Origin: Myxococcales bacterium
GTDB taxonomy: Bacteria > Myxococcota_A > Polyangia > Polyangiales > Houyiibacteriaceae
Direction: 5' to 3'
Length of the DNA: 47,228 nt
Assembly (NCBI GenBank): GCA_019637115.1
Contig: JAHBWH010000051.1
Location: 1-47,228 of the forward strand
A program made the position numbers and the translations under genes. Numbering within the stretch: position 1 is the first letter of the stretch; each line of letters begins with the position of its first letter. The notes beneath the pieces are model-generated. The model was not told the DNA's origin. It saw only the letters and a program-made list of their open reading frames with translations, and made no database searches. Shown piece by piece: positions 16,974 to 29,370 of this stretch.

Positions 16974-17930
16974 GTGTCCGCCCTCGACGACCAGATCGAC
17001 GCCTTCCTCGTCTACCTCGGGGCGGAGCGGCGGGCCTCGCCCCGGACGTGCGCGAGCTACCGACGCGACCTCGAGGGGTTCCGCGACTGGCTCGAGGGTG
17101 AGCGCCTCCCGCTCGACGCGAAGCGGCACGAGCTGATCGTGCTCAGGCGGTGGCTCGCGAGCCTCTTCGGGAAGGTGGCCCCCGCGACGATGGCCCGCCG
17201 AATCTCGACCCTGCGGAGCTTCTACCGCTTCCTGCTCCGCAAGGGGGTGATCCGGCAGAGCCCCGCCGCGCTCCTCCAGAGCCCGAAGACGCCGAAGGGG
17301 CTCCCGCGCTTCTTGACGGTCGAGGACGCCTTCCGGGTGGTCGAAGCGCCGGAAGCCGACGAACCGCGCGCGCCGAAGCTGCGCGTGCGTGATCGCGCCT
17401 TGCTGGAGCTGCTCTACGGCAGCGGGCTCCGCGTCAGCGAGCTCGCGACCCTCACGCTACGCCAGCTCGACCTCGGCGCCCGAGAGGCCCGCGTGATTGG
17501 CAAGGGCGACAAGGAGCGCGTGGTGCCGCTCGGGCGCGAGGCGTTCGCGGCGCTGCAAGAGTACCTCGCCATCCGCGGGCAATTCGCGCCCCGCGGCGAG
17601 GAGCGCGACGCAAACGATCCTCGCCCGCACCCAGAGATCGTCTTCGTTGGTCAGTTCGGAACGCCGCTCACGCCGCGGCAGGTGCAGAACATCGTCCGCC
17701 GCTATGGGATCCTCGGCGCGGGGCGCAGCGACCTGCACCCTCACGCGCTCCGGCACACCTGCGCGACGCACCTGCTCGACGCGGGCGCGGACCTGCGCTC
17801 GATCCAGGAGCTGCTCGGCCACGCGAGCCTCTCGACCACGCAGCGCTACACGCACGTGAGCATCGACCGCCTGATGGAGGTCTACGACACCGCGCACCCG
17901 CTCGCGAAGAAAAAGTCGGGCGGAAGCTGA
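16974..17930 (+). CDS. xerC: Tyrosine recombinase XerC/XerD type
   Basis: A protein of 318 residues from GTG 16974, full length for XerC/D. It would resolve chromosome dimers at dif by cutting and joining DNA through a phosphotyrosine. The N-terminal SAM-like DNA-binding half is present (SPRTCASYRRDLEGF). The catalytic half has GSGLRVSEL (Arg), HPHALRHTCATHLL (His-x-x-Arg), LGHASLSTTQRYTH (final His and Tyr). The gene faces hslU convergently. In Firmicutes a xerC-like gene heads the clpQ/clpY operon, and here the pairing is convergent instead. Which Xer paralogue it is cannot be settled from the window, and no dif-like site was found. Confidence 0.93.
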   Translation: MSALDDQIDAFLVYLGAERRASPRTCASYRRDLEGFRDWLEGERLPLDAKRHELIVLRRWLASLFGKVAPATMARRISTLRSFYRFLLRKGVIRQSPAALLQSPKTPKGLPRFLTVEDAFRVVEAPEADEPRAPKLRVRDRALLELLYGSGLRVSELATLTLRQLDLGAREARVIGKGDKERVVPLGREAFAALQEYLAIRGQFAPRGEERDANDPRPHPEIVFVGQFGTPLTPRQVQNIVRRYGILGAGRSDLHPHALRHTCATHLLDAGADLRSIQELLGHASLSTTQRYTHVSIDRLMEVYDTAHPLAKKKSGGS

Positions 17931-17947
17931 GGCTCCCAGGGGACGCA

Positions 17948-17969
17948 TTCACCCCGTCGCGGGGGTGAA
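17948..17969. terminator. Bidirectional hairpin between convergent xerC and hslU
   Basis: Perfect 8-base arms TTCACCCC (17948-17955) and GGGGTGAA (17962-17969) around a 6-base loop, in the 45-base gap between the two stop codons. There is no strong T-run, so intrinsic strength is uncertain. It could serve both genes. Confidence 0.6.
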
Positions 17970-17975
17970 ACGCGG

Positions 17976-19385
<1,410 letters not shown>

Positions 19386-19396
19386 CTCGACTTCCT

Positions 19397-19984
19397 TCAC
19401 GCCGGCCCGCTCGCGCCCGGGAGCTCGCCCGGAAGATCCGGGAGGCTCTCGAGCACGATCGAGGCGTTGGTGTACACGCAGATCTCGCCTGCGATGCGGA
19501 GCGACTCCTCGGCGATCTCGCGGGCCGATTTGTCGGTGTTTCGAAGCAGCGCGCGCGCCGCGGCGAGGGCGTAGCTCCCGCCGCTGCCGATGGCGATGAC
19601 GCCCTCGTCGGGCTCGACGACGTCGCCCGTGCCGCTCATCAGGAGCGTCGTGTCGGCGTCCATGACGAGCAGCATCGCCTCGAGGCGGCGGAGGTAGCGG
19701 TCGGTCCGCCAGTCCTTGGCGAGCTCGACCGCCGCGCGGTGCAGGCCGCCGCGGTGCTCCTTGAGCTTGGCCTCGAAGCGCTCGAGCAGCGTGAAAGCGT
19801 CGGCCGTGGCGCCCGCGAAGCCGACGACCACCTTCCCGTCGGCGATGCGCCGGACCTTCTTGGCGGAGCCCTTCAGGACGGTGGCGCCGAGGCTGACCTG
19901 ACCGTCGCCGGCCATCGCGGCCTGGCCGTCCCGGCGGACGGCGACGATGGTCGTGGAACGAAAGCGATTCTCTTCTTGGCTCAC
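19397..19984 (-). CDS. hslV: ATP-dependent protease proteolytic subunit HslV
   Basis: The 195-residue peptidase subunit of the HslUV protease. The family N-terminal catalytic threonine is in TTIVAVRR at about residue 11. Ten residues ([10 protein letters not shown]) precede it and would have to be cut to expose the threonine. Other marks are [20 protein letters not shown] and [16 protein letters not shown]. The start is GTG 19984 with AAGGAG 6-7 bases upstream; longer in-frame extensions up to 20377 read through repeat DNA and are rejected. It is followed by hslU. Confidence 0.95.
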   Translation of the reverse strand: MSQEENRFRSTTIVAVRRDGQAAMAGDGQVSLGATVLKGSAKKVRRIADGKVVVGFAGATADAFTLLERFEAKLKEHRGGLHRAAVELAKDWRTDRYLRRLEAMLLVMDADTTLLMSGTGDVVEPDEGVIAIGSGGSYALAAARALLRNTDKSAREIAEESLRIAGEICVYTNASIVLESLPDLPGELPGASGPA

Positions 19985-20136
19985 GAGCGCTCCTTGGGGT
20001 CGCCCCGCGGGCCGCGGGGGCGACGCTTGCCGCAGCCGACGTCGGCCGCGTGGGTGGGGGGCTCGTCGAGCTCCCGGCGCTCCAACAGTCCGTCGTAGGT
20101 CTTGTTCCGCGGGCTGGTGGGGCTGGCTGAGCGGCG

Positions 20137-20164
20137 AAGCTAAGGCGGAGGGGCGGCGTCGCAA
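20137..20164 (-). promoter_or_regulatory. Candidate sigma-70-type promoter for hslVU
   Basis: On the reverse strand TTGCGA (20164-20159) and TAGCTT (20142-20137) are separated by 16 bases. The same TAGCTT box occurs in the groES promoter. Transcription would start near 20130, leaving a leader of about 145 bases before the hslV GTG. It sits just downstream (in transcription order) of the repeat tract. Confidence 0.45.
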
Positions 20165-20214
20165 CCCTAGCTTCGTTGGCGTGTACGGCGGTGTCCGGAG
20201 TCGCGAGGCCGGGA

Positions 20215-20375
20215 CCTGTCCGTGGCAGTGTCCGTGTCGCGGCCGTGTCCGTGGCCGGGACCGGGACCGGGACCGTGGCCGGGACCGTGGCCGGAACCGT
20301 GGCCGGAACCGTGGCCGCGTCGGTGGCCAAGACCGCGTCCGTGGCCGGGACCGCGTCCGTGGCCGCGGCCCGGAC
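20215..20375. repeat. Degenerate tandem repeat of 12-bp units (GTGGCCGGGACC type)
   Basis: Imperfect head-to-tail 12-base units (GTGGCCGGGACC, GTGGCCGGAACC, GTGGCCGCGTCC) lie in the 447-base gap between the CBM9-like lipoprotein stop (20432) and hslV (19984). The rest of the gap holds the candidate hslVU promoter and leader; I see no gene. Confidence 0.85.
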
Positions 20376-20431
20376 ATCCGTGTTGGTGTCCGGTTTCGGT
20401 GGCAGGCAGGGGCAGGGGGGCGTGAGCGCGA

Positions 20432-21901
20432 TCAGCGCGGGGCGCCCTCGATGGGTTCGTTGCCCTGCCGCTGGTCGACGTCGCGGCGGCGCTCGATGCC
20501 CTGGAGCGCAGCGGCGGCCTCGGGGCGAATTTGCACGAGCGGCCGGGGGGTGGGCACCGGCGGCGCGGCGGCCGGCGCGGCGCGCTCTTCGGCCGCGAGG
20601 TCGGCCTGCAGCGCGCCGAGCGCGCGCATCACCTCCTCGGTGCGCTCGAGCGCGCGCGCTGTCGGCGCGACGAAGGTCACCCGGCCGAAGCGGTCGGGGA
20701 CGTGGAAGTCGCCCACCCGCGGCGGAGACCAGCCGCTCGCGCGCTGGCCACGCTGGCGCGCGTCCATCACGTAGAAGTTCATGCGCCACGTGTCGCCTGC
20801 GGACGGTTTGGTCGCCGGCGGCGTCCCCGTCGCGAAGCTCGACCAGCGGATCGCGAGTTCCACCGTGTAGCCCTCGTCGGCGCGGGTGTCGTCGATCGTT
20901 CCCCGCACGGCGACCGCGGAGCGGATGTCAGCGTTCCAGTCGGCGTGGCCGATCGGCTGCGGCACGCGGCGGCTGTCGTAGCGCGTGTCGAAGATCTGGT
21001 TGCGGGGCGAGACCTGCAGCTCGAAGTAGTTCCGGCCGTCGCCGTCCGGGTCGATCATGATCTCGACCGCGTCGGCCTCCCAGAGGTGGTCGTCGCGGCT
21101 GCGGAACGGGCTCTTCAAGAAGTCGTCCTCGACCTCGAACCCGACGTAGAGCCACTCGTCGTCCCAGAGCACCTTCGCCTCGGCGCGGAACTCGGCGGGC
21201 CCGCCGCTCATCGTGTTCACGAAGCGGCCGGTCGAGGGCGTCGCGGCCCAGGACGGCTCGTCGAGGCGGCCGTCGATCGTGATGCTCTCGGCGCGGCGCG
21301 CCATGAGCGAGGGGAGGTCGTCGCCCTGCGTGGGGTTCGCGCGGACCTCGCCGCCGCCGCCCGCGCGCGTCGGGATGCTGAGCGGGCGCGCGCGGTTGTC
21401 GCCGTCGTTGGGGCCGCGGATGACACGGAGCCGGTGCGGGCCGTTCCAGAAGCCGAGGTAGAACGTCGCCTCGCTGGCGGACCAATCGGCGGGCAGCGTG
21501 ATCTGCTGCTCGTCGCGGATGTACTCGCCTACCTTCCACTGCCCGGGGGGGTAGAGCTGCCGGACGGTGCCCGTGCTGTCCTCGTTGAGCCGGTTCGTGG
21601 TGCCGTCCGCCACGTGGGTGAAGGCGAGCCAGCCGTCCTCGAGGCTGCGGAGGACCTTCCAATGCCACGTGACGGTGAGGGTCGCGCCCGGCGCCCAGCT
21701 CTCCGCGCTCACGTCGTAGCCGATGAGCTCGAGCTTGTTCTCGAAGGAGATCTCGAGCGGGTGCTGTGGGGAGGGGGCCTGCTGCGAGACGAAGCGCGAG
21801 AGTTGCTCACGCTCGGCGGCGCTGAGGGTGCGGGATTTCTCGACGCAGCCTCCGAGGGCAGACGCGAGGAGCAGCGGGAGGACGACGAAGCGAAGGTTCA
21901 T
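20432..21901 (-). CDS. Lipoprotein with CBM9-like domain
   Basis: A 489-residue lipoprotein. From ATG 21901 (GGAG site 5-8 bases upstream) the signal [17 protein letters not shown] has a lipobox Cys at about residue 19. Residues about 50-170 form a beta-rich domain with [11 protein letters not shown]. At about 200-380 a CBM9-like domain (as in DOMON/EbsC-like ligand-binding modules) is suggested by [60 protein letters not shown] and [11 protein letters not shown]. Such domains bind carbohydrates or similar ligands, and no catalytic motif was recognised. The C-terminus is Ala/Pro-rich. The gene starts 35 bases after the ffh stop on the same strand, so co-transcription with ffh is possible but functionally unexplained. 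Confidence 0.78.
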   Translation of the reverse strand: MNLRFVVLPLLLASALGGCVEKSRTLSAAEREQLSRFVSQQAPSPQHPLEISFENKLELIGYDVSAESWAPGATLTVTWHWKVLRSLEDGWLAFTHVADGTTNRLNEDSTGTVRQLYPPGQWKVGEYIRDEQQITLPADWSASEATFYLGFWNGPHRLRVIRGPNDGDNRARPLSIPTRAGGGGEVRANPTQGDDLPSLMARRAESITIDGRLDEPSWAATPSTGRFVNTMSGGPAEFRAEAKVLWDDEWLYVGFEVEDDFLKSPFRSRDDHLWEADAVEIMIDPDGDGRNYFELQVSPRNQIFDTRYDSRRVPQPIGHADWNADIRSAVAVRGTIDDTRADEGYTVELAIRWSSFATGTPPATKPSAGDTWRMNFYVMDARQRGQRASGWSPPRVGDFHVPDRFGRVTFVAPTARALERTEEVMRALGALQADLAAEERAAPAAAPPVPTPRPLVQIRPEAAAALQGIERRRDVDQRQGNEPIEGAPR

Positions 21902-21936
21902 GGGAGCTCCATTGACGTGGGCCCGTCGACGCGGGG

Positions 21937-23586
21937 TCATTTGCGGCTCTTGCGGCGGGACTTCTTCTGCATCTTGGTCTTGGACTTCTTCTTGTCCTTG
22001 TCGATCTTCTTCGGCGCGCGGGCGGCGGCTGCGCCTCCGAAGCCGGGCATGCCGGGCATCCCGCCCATGCCGGGGAAGCCACCGGGGAAGCCTCCTGGCA
22101 TGCCGCCGGGCCCCCCCTCGGCGACCGCCGCCTCGAGCAGCTGCTCCGCGAGCTGCGCCATCATCGGGTTCTGCTCGAGGCCGCCCGTTTTGACCGCGCT
22201 GCGCAGGCGGTTGGCCTGGGCGAGCTGCTTGAAGCCCGGGATCTTCGAGAGCATCCCGGCCTGCTTGCCGATGTCCCCCATCATGTTGCGCATGAAGAGG
22301 AAGCGCTGGAGGAGCTCGGCGACCTCCTTCGCGGTCCGGCCCGAGCCCTTCGCCACGCGCTCCATGCGCTTGGGCTCGTCGCGGAAGAGCGTGATGTTCG
22401 TGCGCTCGGCCTTCGTCATCGACGAGACCAGCGCCTTGGTCCGGATCAGCTCGCGCTCGTCGACCTGGAAGCCCTCCGGCATCGAGTCGGCCATGAAGGG
22501 GAGCTTCTCGAAGAGGTCCTGCAGCGGACCCATCTTCTGGATCATCTCGATCTGCTCGAGGAAGTCGTCGAGCGAGAAGTCCCCTTGGAGCATGCGCTTG
22601 GCGTCGTCCTCCGCCTTGCGCTCGTCGACGACGCCCTCGAAGTCCTTCATCAGGCCGACGACGTCGCCCATCCCGAGGATTCGGCTGGCCATGCCCTCGG
22701 GTCGGAAGACCTCGAGCTTGTCCATCTGCTCGCCGACGCCGACGAACTTCACCGGCGCGCCCGTGACCTCCTTGATGGAGAGCGCGGCGCCGCCGCGTGC
22801 GTCACCGTCGAGCTTGGTGACGACGACGCCCGAGAGCCCGAGCCGGTCGTGGAAGGCCTTGGCCGTCTTGACCGAGTCCTGGCCGATCATCGCGTCGACC
22901 ACGAGGAAGACGTTGTGCGGCTTCGTGTGGTCGCGGATCGTCGCGACCTCGCCCATCAGCTGCTCGTCGATCGCGAGGCGACCGGCGGTGTCGAAGATGA
23001 CCGTGTCCCGCTTGATGGACTTACAGTGCTTGAGGCCCTTGTCGCAGATCTCGACGGGGTCTCCGCCCGGGATCGAGAAGACCGGGACGTCGATCTGCTG
23101 ACCGAGGACCTGGAGCTGCTCGATGGCGCCCGGTCGCGCGACGTCGGCGGCGACGAGGAGCACCTTGCGCCCGTTCTCGCGCTCGAGGAGCCGCGCGAGC
23201 TTCGCCGCGGACGTCGTCTTGCCGGAGCCCTGCAGGCCGACCACCATGACGCCCGTGATGCCGCTCTCGGCGAAGGTCACGGGCGGGCCGTCCCAGGCCA
23301 TCATGGCCTCGAGCTCGTCCTGACAGACCTTCACGAATTGCTCGACGGGGCCGACCTTGATCTTGCGGCCCGCGACGACGACCGCCGAGCTCTGGACGGT
23401 CTGACCGACCGCCTTCTCCTTCACTCGGCCGAGGAAGGTCTTGACGACCGAGAACTCGACGTCGGCCTCGAGCAGGGAGAGGCGGACGTCGCGGAGCGCC
23501 GGATCGATGTTCTCGGCGGTCAGCTCGGTCACGCCTGCGAGGCGGTTCTTGGCGGCTCGAAAGCCTTTTTGCAGTGTTTCGAACAT
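21937..23586 (-). CDS. ffh: Signal recognition particle protein Ffh (SRP54)
   Basis: A GTPase that binds 4.5S RNA and signal peptides, delivering nascent chains to FtsY. It is 549 residues, longer than the usual 440-460. The NG domain has GLQGSGKTT, DVARPGAIEQL, FDTAGRL and TKLDGDARGGAALS. The M domain has FLEQIEMIQKMGPLQDLFEKLP, MTKAERTN, and the RNA-binding GSGRTAKEVAELLQRF. After the M domain comes a Gly/Met/Pro/Phe tail (GGFPGGFPGMGGMPGMPG) and a Lys/Arg-rich end (KKIDKDKKKSK...SRRKSRK). Such basic tails occur in some Ffh proteins, but here they add about 80 residues. ATG 23586 gives the standard MFETLQKGF start. It is divergent from polA across 129 bases. Confidence 0.97.
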   Translation of the reverse strand: MFETLQKGFRAAKNRLAGVTELTAENIDPALRDVRLSLLEADVEFSVVKTFLGRVKEKAVGQTVQSSAVVVAGRKIKVGPVEQFVKVCQDELEAMMAWDGPPVTFAESGITGVMVVGLQGSGKTTSAAKLARLLERENGRKVLLVAADVARPGAIEQLQVLGQQIDVPVFSIPGGDPVEICDKGLKHCKSIKRDTVIFDTAGRLAIDEQLMGEVATIRDHTKPHNVFLVVDAMIGQDSVKTAKAFHDRLGLSGVVVTKLDGDARGGAALSIKEVTGAPVKFVGVGEQMDKLEVFRPEGMASRILGMGDVVGLMKDFEGVVDERKAEDDAKRMLQGDFSLDDFLEQIEMIQKMGPLQDLFEKLPFMADSMPEGFQVDERELIRTKALVSSMTKAERTNITLFRDEPKRMERVAKGSGRTAKEVAELLQRFLFMRNMMGDIGKQAGMLSKIPGFKQLAQANRLRSAVKTGGLEQNPMMAQLAEQLLEAAVAEGGPGGMPGGFPGGFPGMGGMPGMPGFGGAAAARAPKKIDKDKKKSKTKMQKKSRRKSRK

Positions 23587-23605
23587 GGGGCTCTTCGGGA
23601 AAGGC

Positions 23606-23635
23606 GGCGTAGCACGCGCGTCCTTCGTTCGGCAA
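23606..23635 (-). promoter_or_regulatory. Candidate promoter for ffh
   Basis: On the reverse strand TTGCCG (23635-23630), 18 bases, TACGCC (23611-23606). Plausible but with a weak -10 box; it would give a short leader before ATG 23586. Confidence 0.35.
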
Positions 23636-23715
23636 CCGCGGCCCCGGCGGCGCGCGCGGCCGCGGCGGCCTGGCGGCTTGCCTCGGGCGCTGCCATTGGC
23701 GATGGTCGCGCCCGC

Positions 23716-26478
23716 ATGGCCGAGAGCACTCCCGCCGCGACGCTTCCGCCCCCGGGTGATCCCGACACCCTCTACGTGGTCGACATCAGCGGCTACGTCT
23801 TCCGCGCCTACCACGCGCTCCCGCCCATGAGCTCGAGCCGCGGCGAGCCCACGCACGCGGTGCGCGGGGTGACGAGCATGATGCTGAAGCTCCTCGAGGA
23901 GCGGCAACCGAAGCAGCTCTGCATCGCGCGCGACAGCCGCGCCTCGTGGCGCAAGGAGCGCTACCCCGCTTACAAGGCGAACCGCCCCGAGGCCCCGCCC
24001 GATCTCGTCCAGCAGATCCGGCGCGTCGGCGAGGTCCTCGCGGCGTTTCGCTTCCCGCAGCTCGGTGCCACGGGGTACGAGGCCGACGACGTCATCGCGT
24101 CCGTGGTCCACTGGGCACGGGCCGCGGGCAAGAAGGTCGTCATCGTCAGCGCCGACAAGGATCTCCTGCAGCTCGTCGGCGACGGCGTGGTGATGCTCGA
24201 CACGATGCGCGACCGGGTCTTCGGGCCCGCCGAGACCCTCGAGAAGTTCGGGGTGCCCCCGGCGCTCGTGCGGGACCTGCTCGCGCTCACGGGCGACAGC
24301 TCCGACAACGTGCCCGGTGTGCCGAGCGTGGGGCCGAAGACCGCGGCCAAGCTCCTCCTCGAGCACGGCGACCTCGACGGGCTCTATGCCCACCTCGACC
24401 AGGTGAAGGGGAAGGTGAAGGAGAAGCTCGCGGAGCACCGCGAGGCTGCGTATCTCTCGCGCGAGCTCGTCACCTTGGAGCAGGGCCTCGTGCGCTTCGC
24501 GACCGACGGCCAAGGGGCGACGGATGTCACCGAGACGCCGAGCGGGCCCGAGCGGGCGATCGACGAGCTCGACCTGCACGTCGACGGCGGGGACGCTCAC
24601 GCGCTCCGCGCGCTCTTCACCGAGCTCGAGTTCACGAGGCTGCTCACGCAGCTCGAGACGGCGCCGCAGGTCGAGGGCAGGGTGGAGGTGGTGCTCGAGC
24701 GGGAGGTGCTCGAGCGCTACGCCGCGGCGATCCGCGACGCGGGGGAGCTCGCCATCCGCGGCGTGCTGGCGGGCGACGACGCGCTGCGCGACGATCTCGT
24801 CGGGGTGGCCCTCGCCTGGGTGGAGGGCCTGAGCCTCTACGTCCCCTTCGCCCATCGCTACATCGGCGCGCCGGCCCAGATGGGCAAAGAGGCGGCCCTC
24901 GAGGTCCTCCGGCCGCTGCTCGAGAACTCGCTCTTTCCGAAGCTCGCCGCGGACCTCAAGCGCGAGGACCTGATCTTCGCGCGCGAGGGCGTGCGTTTCC
25001 GCGGAGGGCGCTTCGACGTCGCCATCGCGAGCTATCTCTATGACCCCGGGCGCCACGCGCACGGCCTCGTCGAGGTCGCCCGGGCGGAGCTCGACGCGGA
25101 GCTGCCGTCGCTCGAGCCGCTGCTCAAGCCCAAGCGCGGGGCGCGCCGCGCGGTGGACGAGCTCGAGGTCGAGGCGGTGGCCGAGGTGGTCGGCGCGGAG
25201 GCCGACTACGTCGCGCGGCTCGCGCACCTGCTCGGGCCGCGGATGGACCAGGGCGACTTCCGCGCGCTCTACCACGCGCTCGAGCTGCCGCTCTCACGGG
25301 TGCTCGCGGACATGGAGCGCGTCGGCGTGCGGGTGGACACCTCGCTCCTCGCCCAGATGAGCCGGGACGCGGAGAAGGATCTGACGCGGCTCGAGGCGAA
25401 GGCGGTCGAGATCGTCGGTCACGAGCTCAACCTCGGATCGCCGAAGCAGCTCGAGGCGGTGCTCTTCGACGAGCTCGGCCTGCGCGTCGTCAAGCGCACG
25501 AAGACGGGCCGCAGCACCGACGCGAGCGTGCTCGAGGAGCTGGCGTCCGAGCACCCGCTGCCGGACGTGATCCTCGAGCACCGGATGATCTCGAAGCTCA
25601 AGGGGACGTACCTCGACGCGCTCCCTGCCGCGGTGCACCCGGCCACGGGGAGGGTGCACACCCGCTACAACCAATACGTCGCGGCGACGGGGCGCCTGAG
25701 CTCATCGGATCCGAACCTGCAGAACATCCCGATCCGCACCGACCTCGGCCGGCGGATCCGCGACGCCTTCGTGCCGGCCGACGGCATGACGCTCCTGAGC
25801 GCCGACTACTCGCAGATCGAGCTCCGGGTGCTGGCGCACCTGAGCCGAGACCCCGAGCTGGTGGACGCCTACACGCGGGGCGAGGACGTCCACGTGCGGA
25901 CCGCGACGGCGCTCTTCGACGTGAAGCCCGAAGAGGTCACGCGCGAGATGCGCGGGCAGGCGAAGACGGTGAACTTCGCGGTGATCTACGGCCAGACGCA
26001 GTGGGCGCTCGCGCAGAACCTGCGGATCACGAAGACGGAGGCCAAGCGCTACATCGACGCCTTCTTCGAGCGCTACCGCGGCATCGCGGCCTTCATGGAG
26101 GACGTGGTCGAGCAGGCGCGGACGACGGGGTACGTCACGACCCTGCTCGGGCGACGTCGGGCGGTCGCGGACATCCGCAGCCGCAACCCGGCGCTGCGCC
26201 ACGCGGCCGAGCGGATCGCGCAGAACACGCCGATTCAGGGCACGGCGGCGGACATCATCAAGGTGGCGATGGTGCGGATCCACGAGGCGCTGCGGCGAGG
26301 CCGGTTTGGCGCGCGGATGATCCTGACGGTGCACGACGAGCTGGTGCTCGAGGTCCCGCACGCGGAGCAGGACGCGGTCGGCGCGTTGGTGCGCGCGGAG
26401 ATGGAGGGGGCGATCGCCCTCGACGTGCCGCTCGTGGCCGAGGTGGGCTTCGGCGCTTCGTGGGGCGCGGCGCACTGA
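23716..26478 (+). CDS. polA: DNA polymerase I
   Basis: A 920-residue enzyme for Okazaki-fragment processing and repair. Residues 1-300 form the 5'-3' nuclease: VVDISGYVFRAYHALPPM, GYEADDVIAS, IVSADKDLLQLV, LLALTGDSSDNVPGV, GPKTAAKLL. The middle 3'-5' exonuclease domain is degenerate: where DTE is expected it reads AIRGVLAGDDAL, and the metal-binding Asp of NLKYD reads DLKRED. The polymerase part is intact: GRLSSSDPNLQNIP, LSADYSQIELRVLAHL (Asp), the O-helix GQAKTVNFAVIYGQT (Arg-Lys-Phe-Tyr set), and TVHDELVLEV (Asp). ATG 23716 gives the family N-terminus; longer forms to 22585 overlap ffh in antisense. No clear promoter was seen in the 129-base divergent gap. Confidence 0.97.
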   Translation: MAESTPAATLPPPGDPDTLYVVDISGYVFRAYHALPPMSSSRGEPTHAVRGVTSMMLKLLEERQPKQLCIARDSRASWRKERYPAYKANRPEAPPDLVQQIRRVGEVLAAFRFPQLGATGYEADDVIASVVHWARAAGKKVVIVSADKDLLQLVGDGVVMLDTMRDRVFGPAETLEKFGVPPALVRDLLALTGDSSDNVPGVPSVGPKTAAKLLLEHGDLDGLYAHLDQVKGKVKEKLAEHREAAYLSRELVTLEQGLVRFATDGQGATDVTETPSGPERAIDELDLHVDGGDAHALRALFTELEFTRLLTQLETAPQVEGRVEVVLEREVLERYAAAIRDAGELAIRGVLAGDDALRDDLVGVALAWVEGLSLYVPFAHRYIGAPAQMGKEAALEVLRPLLENSLFPKLAADLKREDLIFAREGVRFRGGRFDVAIASYLYDPGRHAHGLVEVARAELDAELPSLEPLLKPKRGARRAVDELEVEAVAEVVGAEADYVARLAHLLGPRMDQGDFRALYHALELPLSRVLADMERVGVRVDTSLLAQMSRDAEKDLTRLEAKAVEIVGHELNLGSPKQLEAVLFDELGLRVVKRTKTGRSTDASVLEELASEHPLPDVILEHRMISKLKGTYLDALPAAVHPATGRVHTRYNQYVAATGRLSSSDPNLQNIPIRTDLGRRIRDAFVPADGMTLLSADYSQIELRVLAHLSRDPELVDAYTRGEDVHVRTATALFDVKPEEVTREMRGQAKTVNFAVIYGQTQWALAQNLRITKTEAKRYIDAFFERYRGIAAFMEDVVEQARTTGYVTTLLGRRRAVADIRSRNPALRHAAERIAQNTPIQGTAADIIKVAMVRIHEALRRGRFGARMILTVHDELVLEVPHAEQDAVGALVRAEMEGAIALDVPLVAEVGFGASWGAAH

Positions 26479-26626
26479 GGGTCGCCGCGCGCGGCAGCCC
26501 GCACGGGGCCCGAAGCGGTGGCTGGTCGGCGCGACCGGATGGCGGCCCCCCGGCCTGCGGTCCGCGCAGAGCTCGGAGCGGCACGCGGTCCGCAACGCGC
26601 TGAGGGCTGTGGCTAGCGCGCGGAGC

Positions 26627-27484
26627 TCAGAGCGGCGGCTCGCCGCGCACGACGATCATGCCGACGTCCTCGGCGACGCCAGGGGTCGGGACCACGACGA
26701 AGCCGTACCAGCGCTGGTAGGCCTGGAACTCGCCCGTGAAGCCACCTGGGCTTCGGGTCAGGCCCGCGGCGCGCGCGGTGGCGTCGGGGAGGAACTCGTT
26801 GAGCTCGGGAGGCGCGTCGAGGCTCGAGAAGACGCGGTCGCCCTTGTAGAGGTAGGCCCAGAGGGTGAGGCCGCGCTCGATCTCGGGCGCGTGGTCGACG
26901 CGGAGCTGGCGGGAGATGCGCTGCGCGGAGCGCCAGAGCGGGATGCCGGCGACGACCGCGCCGACGACGCGGCCCTCGTGGCGGGCCGGAGCGACGAAGA
27001 GCATCGACCAGCTCGACGGCTCTCCCTCCTCGACCGACGCGAATTCGCCGAGCGCGTAGCCGCGCGCGCCGGTCTCGAGCGCCGCGCGCACGACGGGGTA
27101 GCGCTCGCCGAAGTCGAGCCCCTTCATGGCGTCTTCGTCGCTGTCGCGCGCGATGACGATCCCGTCGGTGCCGACCGCGGCGAGGAAGGTCATCGGCGAC
27201 GCCACGAAGTGAGGGACGTTTCCGCGCGCGGCGGGCTCTTGGATGCGTCGGAGCACCGTCCGCATCTGCCGCTCCCGCGTCTCTGGATCCTCGACGAGGA
27301 AGCCGCGCGCGACCAGGTCGGCCGCGACCACGATCCCTTGGTGGTGTCGCTGGCGATCCTGTTGGAGGATGTTCTTGATCCGCGGGACGTGCTCCGAGAG
27401 CAGCGCCGCGCGTGAGGCGGGCGCGCCATCGGGGCCACACCCGAGCGAGACCATCAACGACACCCAAGCGATCAGCGCGCGCAT
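26627..27484 (-). CDS. Lipoprotein with Cache-like periplasmic sensor domain
   Basis: A 285-residue lipoprotein. From ATG 27484 (GGAGG six bases upstream; another ATG lies at 27490) the signal MRALIAWVSLMVSLGC carries a lipobox Cys at about residue 16. The mature part is alpha/beta, with FVASPMTFLAAVGTDGIVIARD, SMLFVAPARHEGRVVGAVVAGIPL and a YGFVVVPTPG strand. It resembles dCache-like sensor ectodomains, but lacks transmembrane and output domains, so it may pass a signal to another envelope protein or be a binding protein. It is convergent with polA (148-base GC-rich gap, direct repeat GCGGTCCGC but no clear hairpin) and downstream of groEL. Confidence 0.7.
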   Translation of the reverse strand: MRALIAWVSLMVSLGCGPDGAPASRAALLSEHVPRIKNILQQDRQRHHQGIVVAADLVARGFLVEDPETRERQMRTVLRRIQEPAARGNVPHFVASPMTFLAAVGTDGIVIARDSDEDAMKGLDFGERYPVVRAALETGARGYALGEFASVEEGEPSSWSMLFVAPARHEGRVVGAVVAGIPLWRSAQRISRQLRVDHAPEIERGLTLWAYLYKGDRVFSSLDAPPELNEFLPDATARAAGLTRSPGGFTGEFQAYQRWYGFVVVPTPGVAEDVGMIVVRGEPPL

Positions 27485-27580
27485 CCACATCCTCCGGGTC
27501 ACGAACCTACCACCAGCCGACCGCGGCACGCCGAAGAAGTTCCGGTTTCGGAGCTCGCGCACCGCCTCCGTCCAGGGGCT

Positions 27581-27625
27581 CGGACTCGGTCTTCGGACTC
27601 GGTCTTCGGACTCGGTCGTCGGACG
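27581..27625. repeat. Tandem 13-bp repeat (3.3 copies) between groEL and the Cache-like lipoprotein gene
   Basis: Units CGGACTCGGTCTT at 27581-27593 and 27594-27606, then CGGACTCGGTCGT and a partial. In transcription order they come after the groEL terminator and before the lipoprotein gene. Confidence 0.9.
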
Positions 27626-27635
27626 GAAAGCGAAA

Positions 27636-27658
27636 CGCCGACCCCGTCGGGGCCGGCG
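27636..27658 (-). terminator. Rho-independent terminator of groES-groEL
   Basis: On the reverse strand CGCCGGCCCC pairs with GGGGTCGGCG around a 3-base loop (one G-U pair), followed by a T-biased GTTTCGCTTTCC. It lies 25 bases after the groEL stop. Confidence 0.75.
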
Positions 27659-27682
27659 TCTCGCCGAAGGGTCAGCGCTGGA

Positions 27683-29326
<1,644 letters not shown>

Positions 29327-29370
29327 GTCTTCTTCCGTTTCTGCTGAGAAAGTGAGCTAGTTGCGGTGGA

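Noticed and set aside
22585-23715. Upstream in-frame extension of polA, antisense to ffh
   Set aside because: The extra residues are the antisense of ffh and lack any family match. The ATG at 23716 gives the known PolA start.
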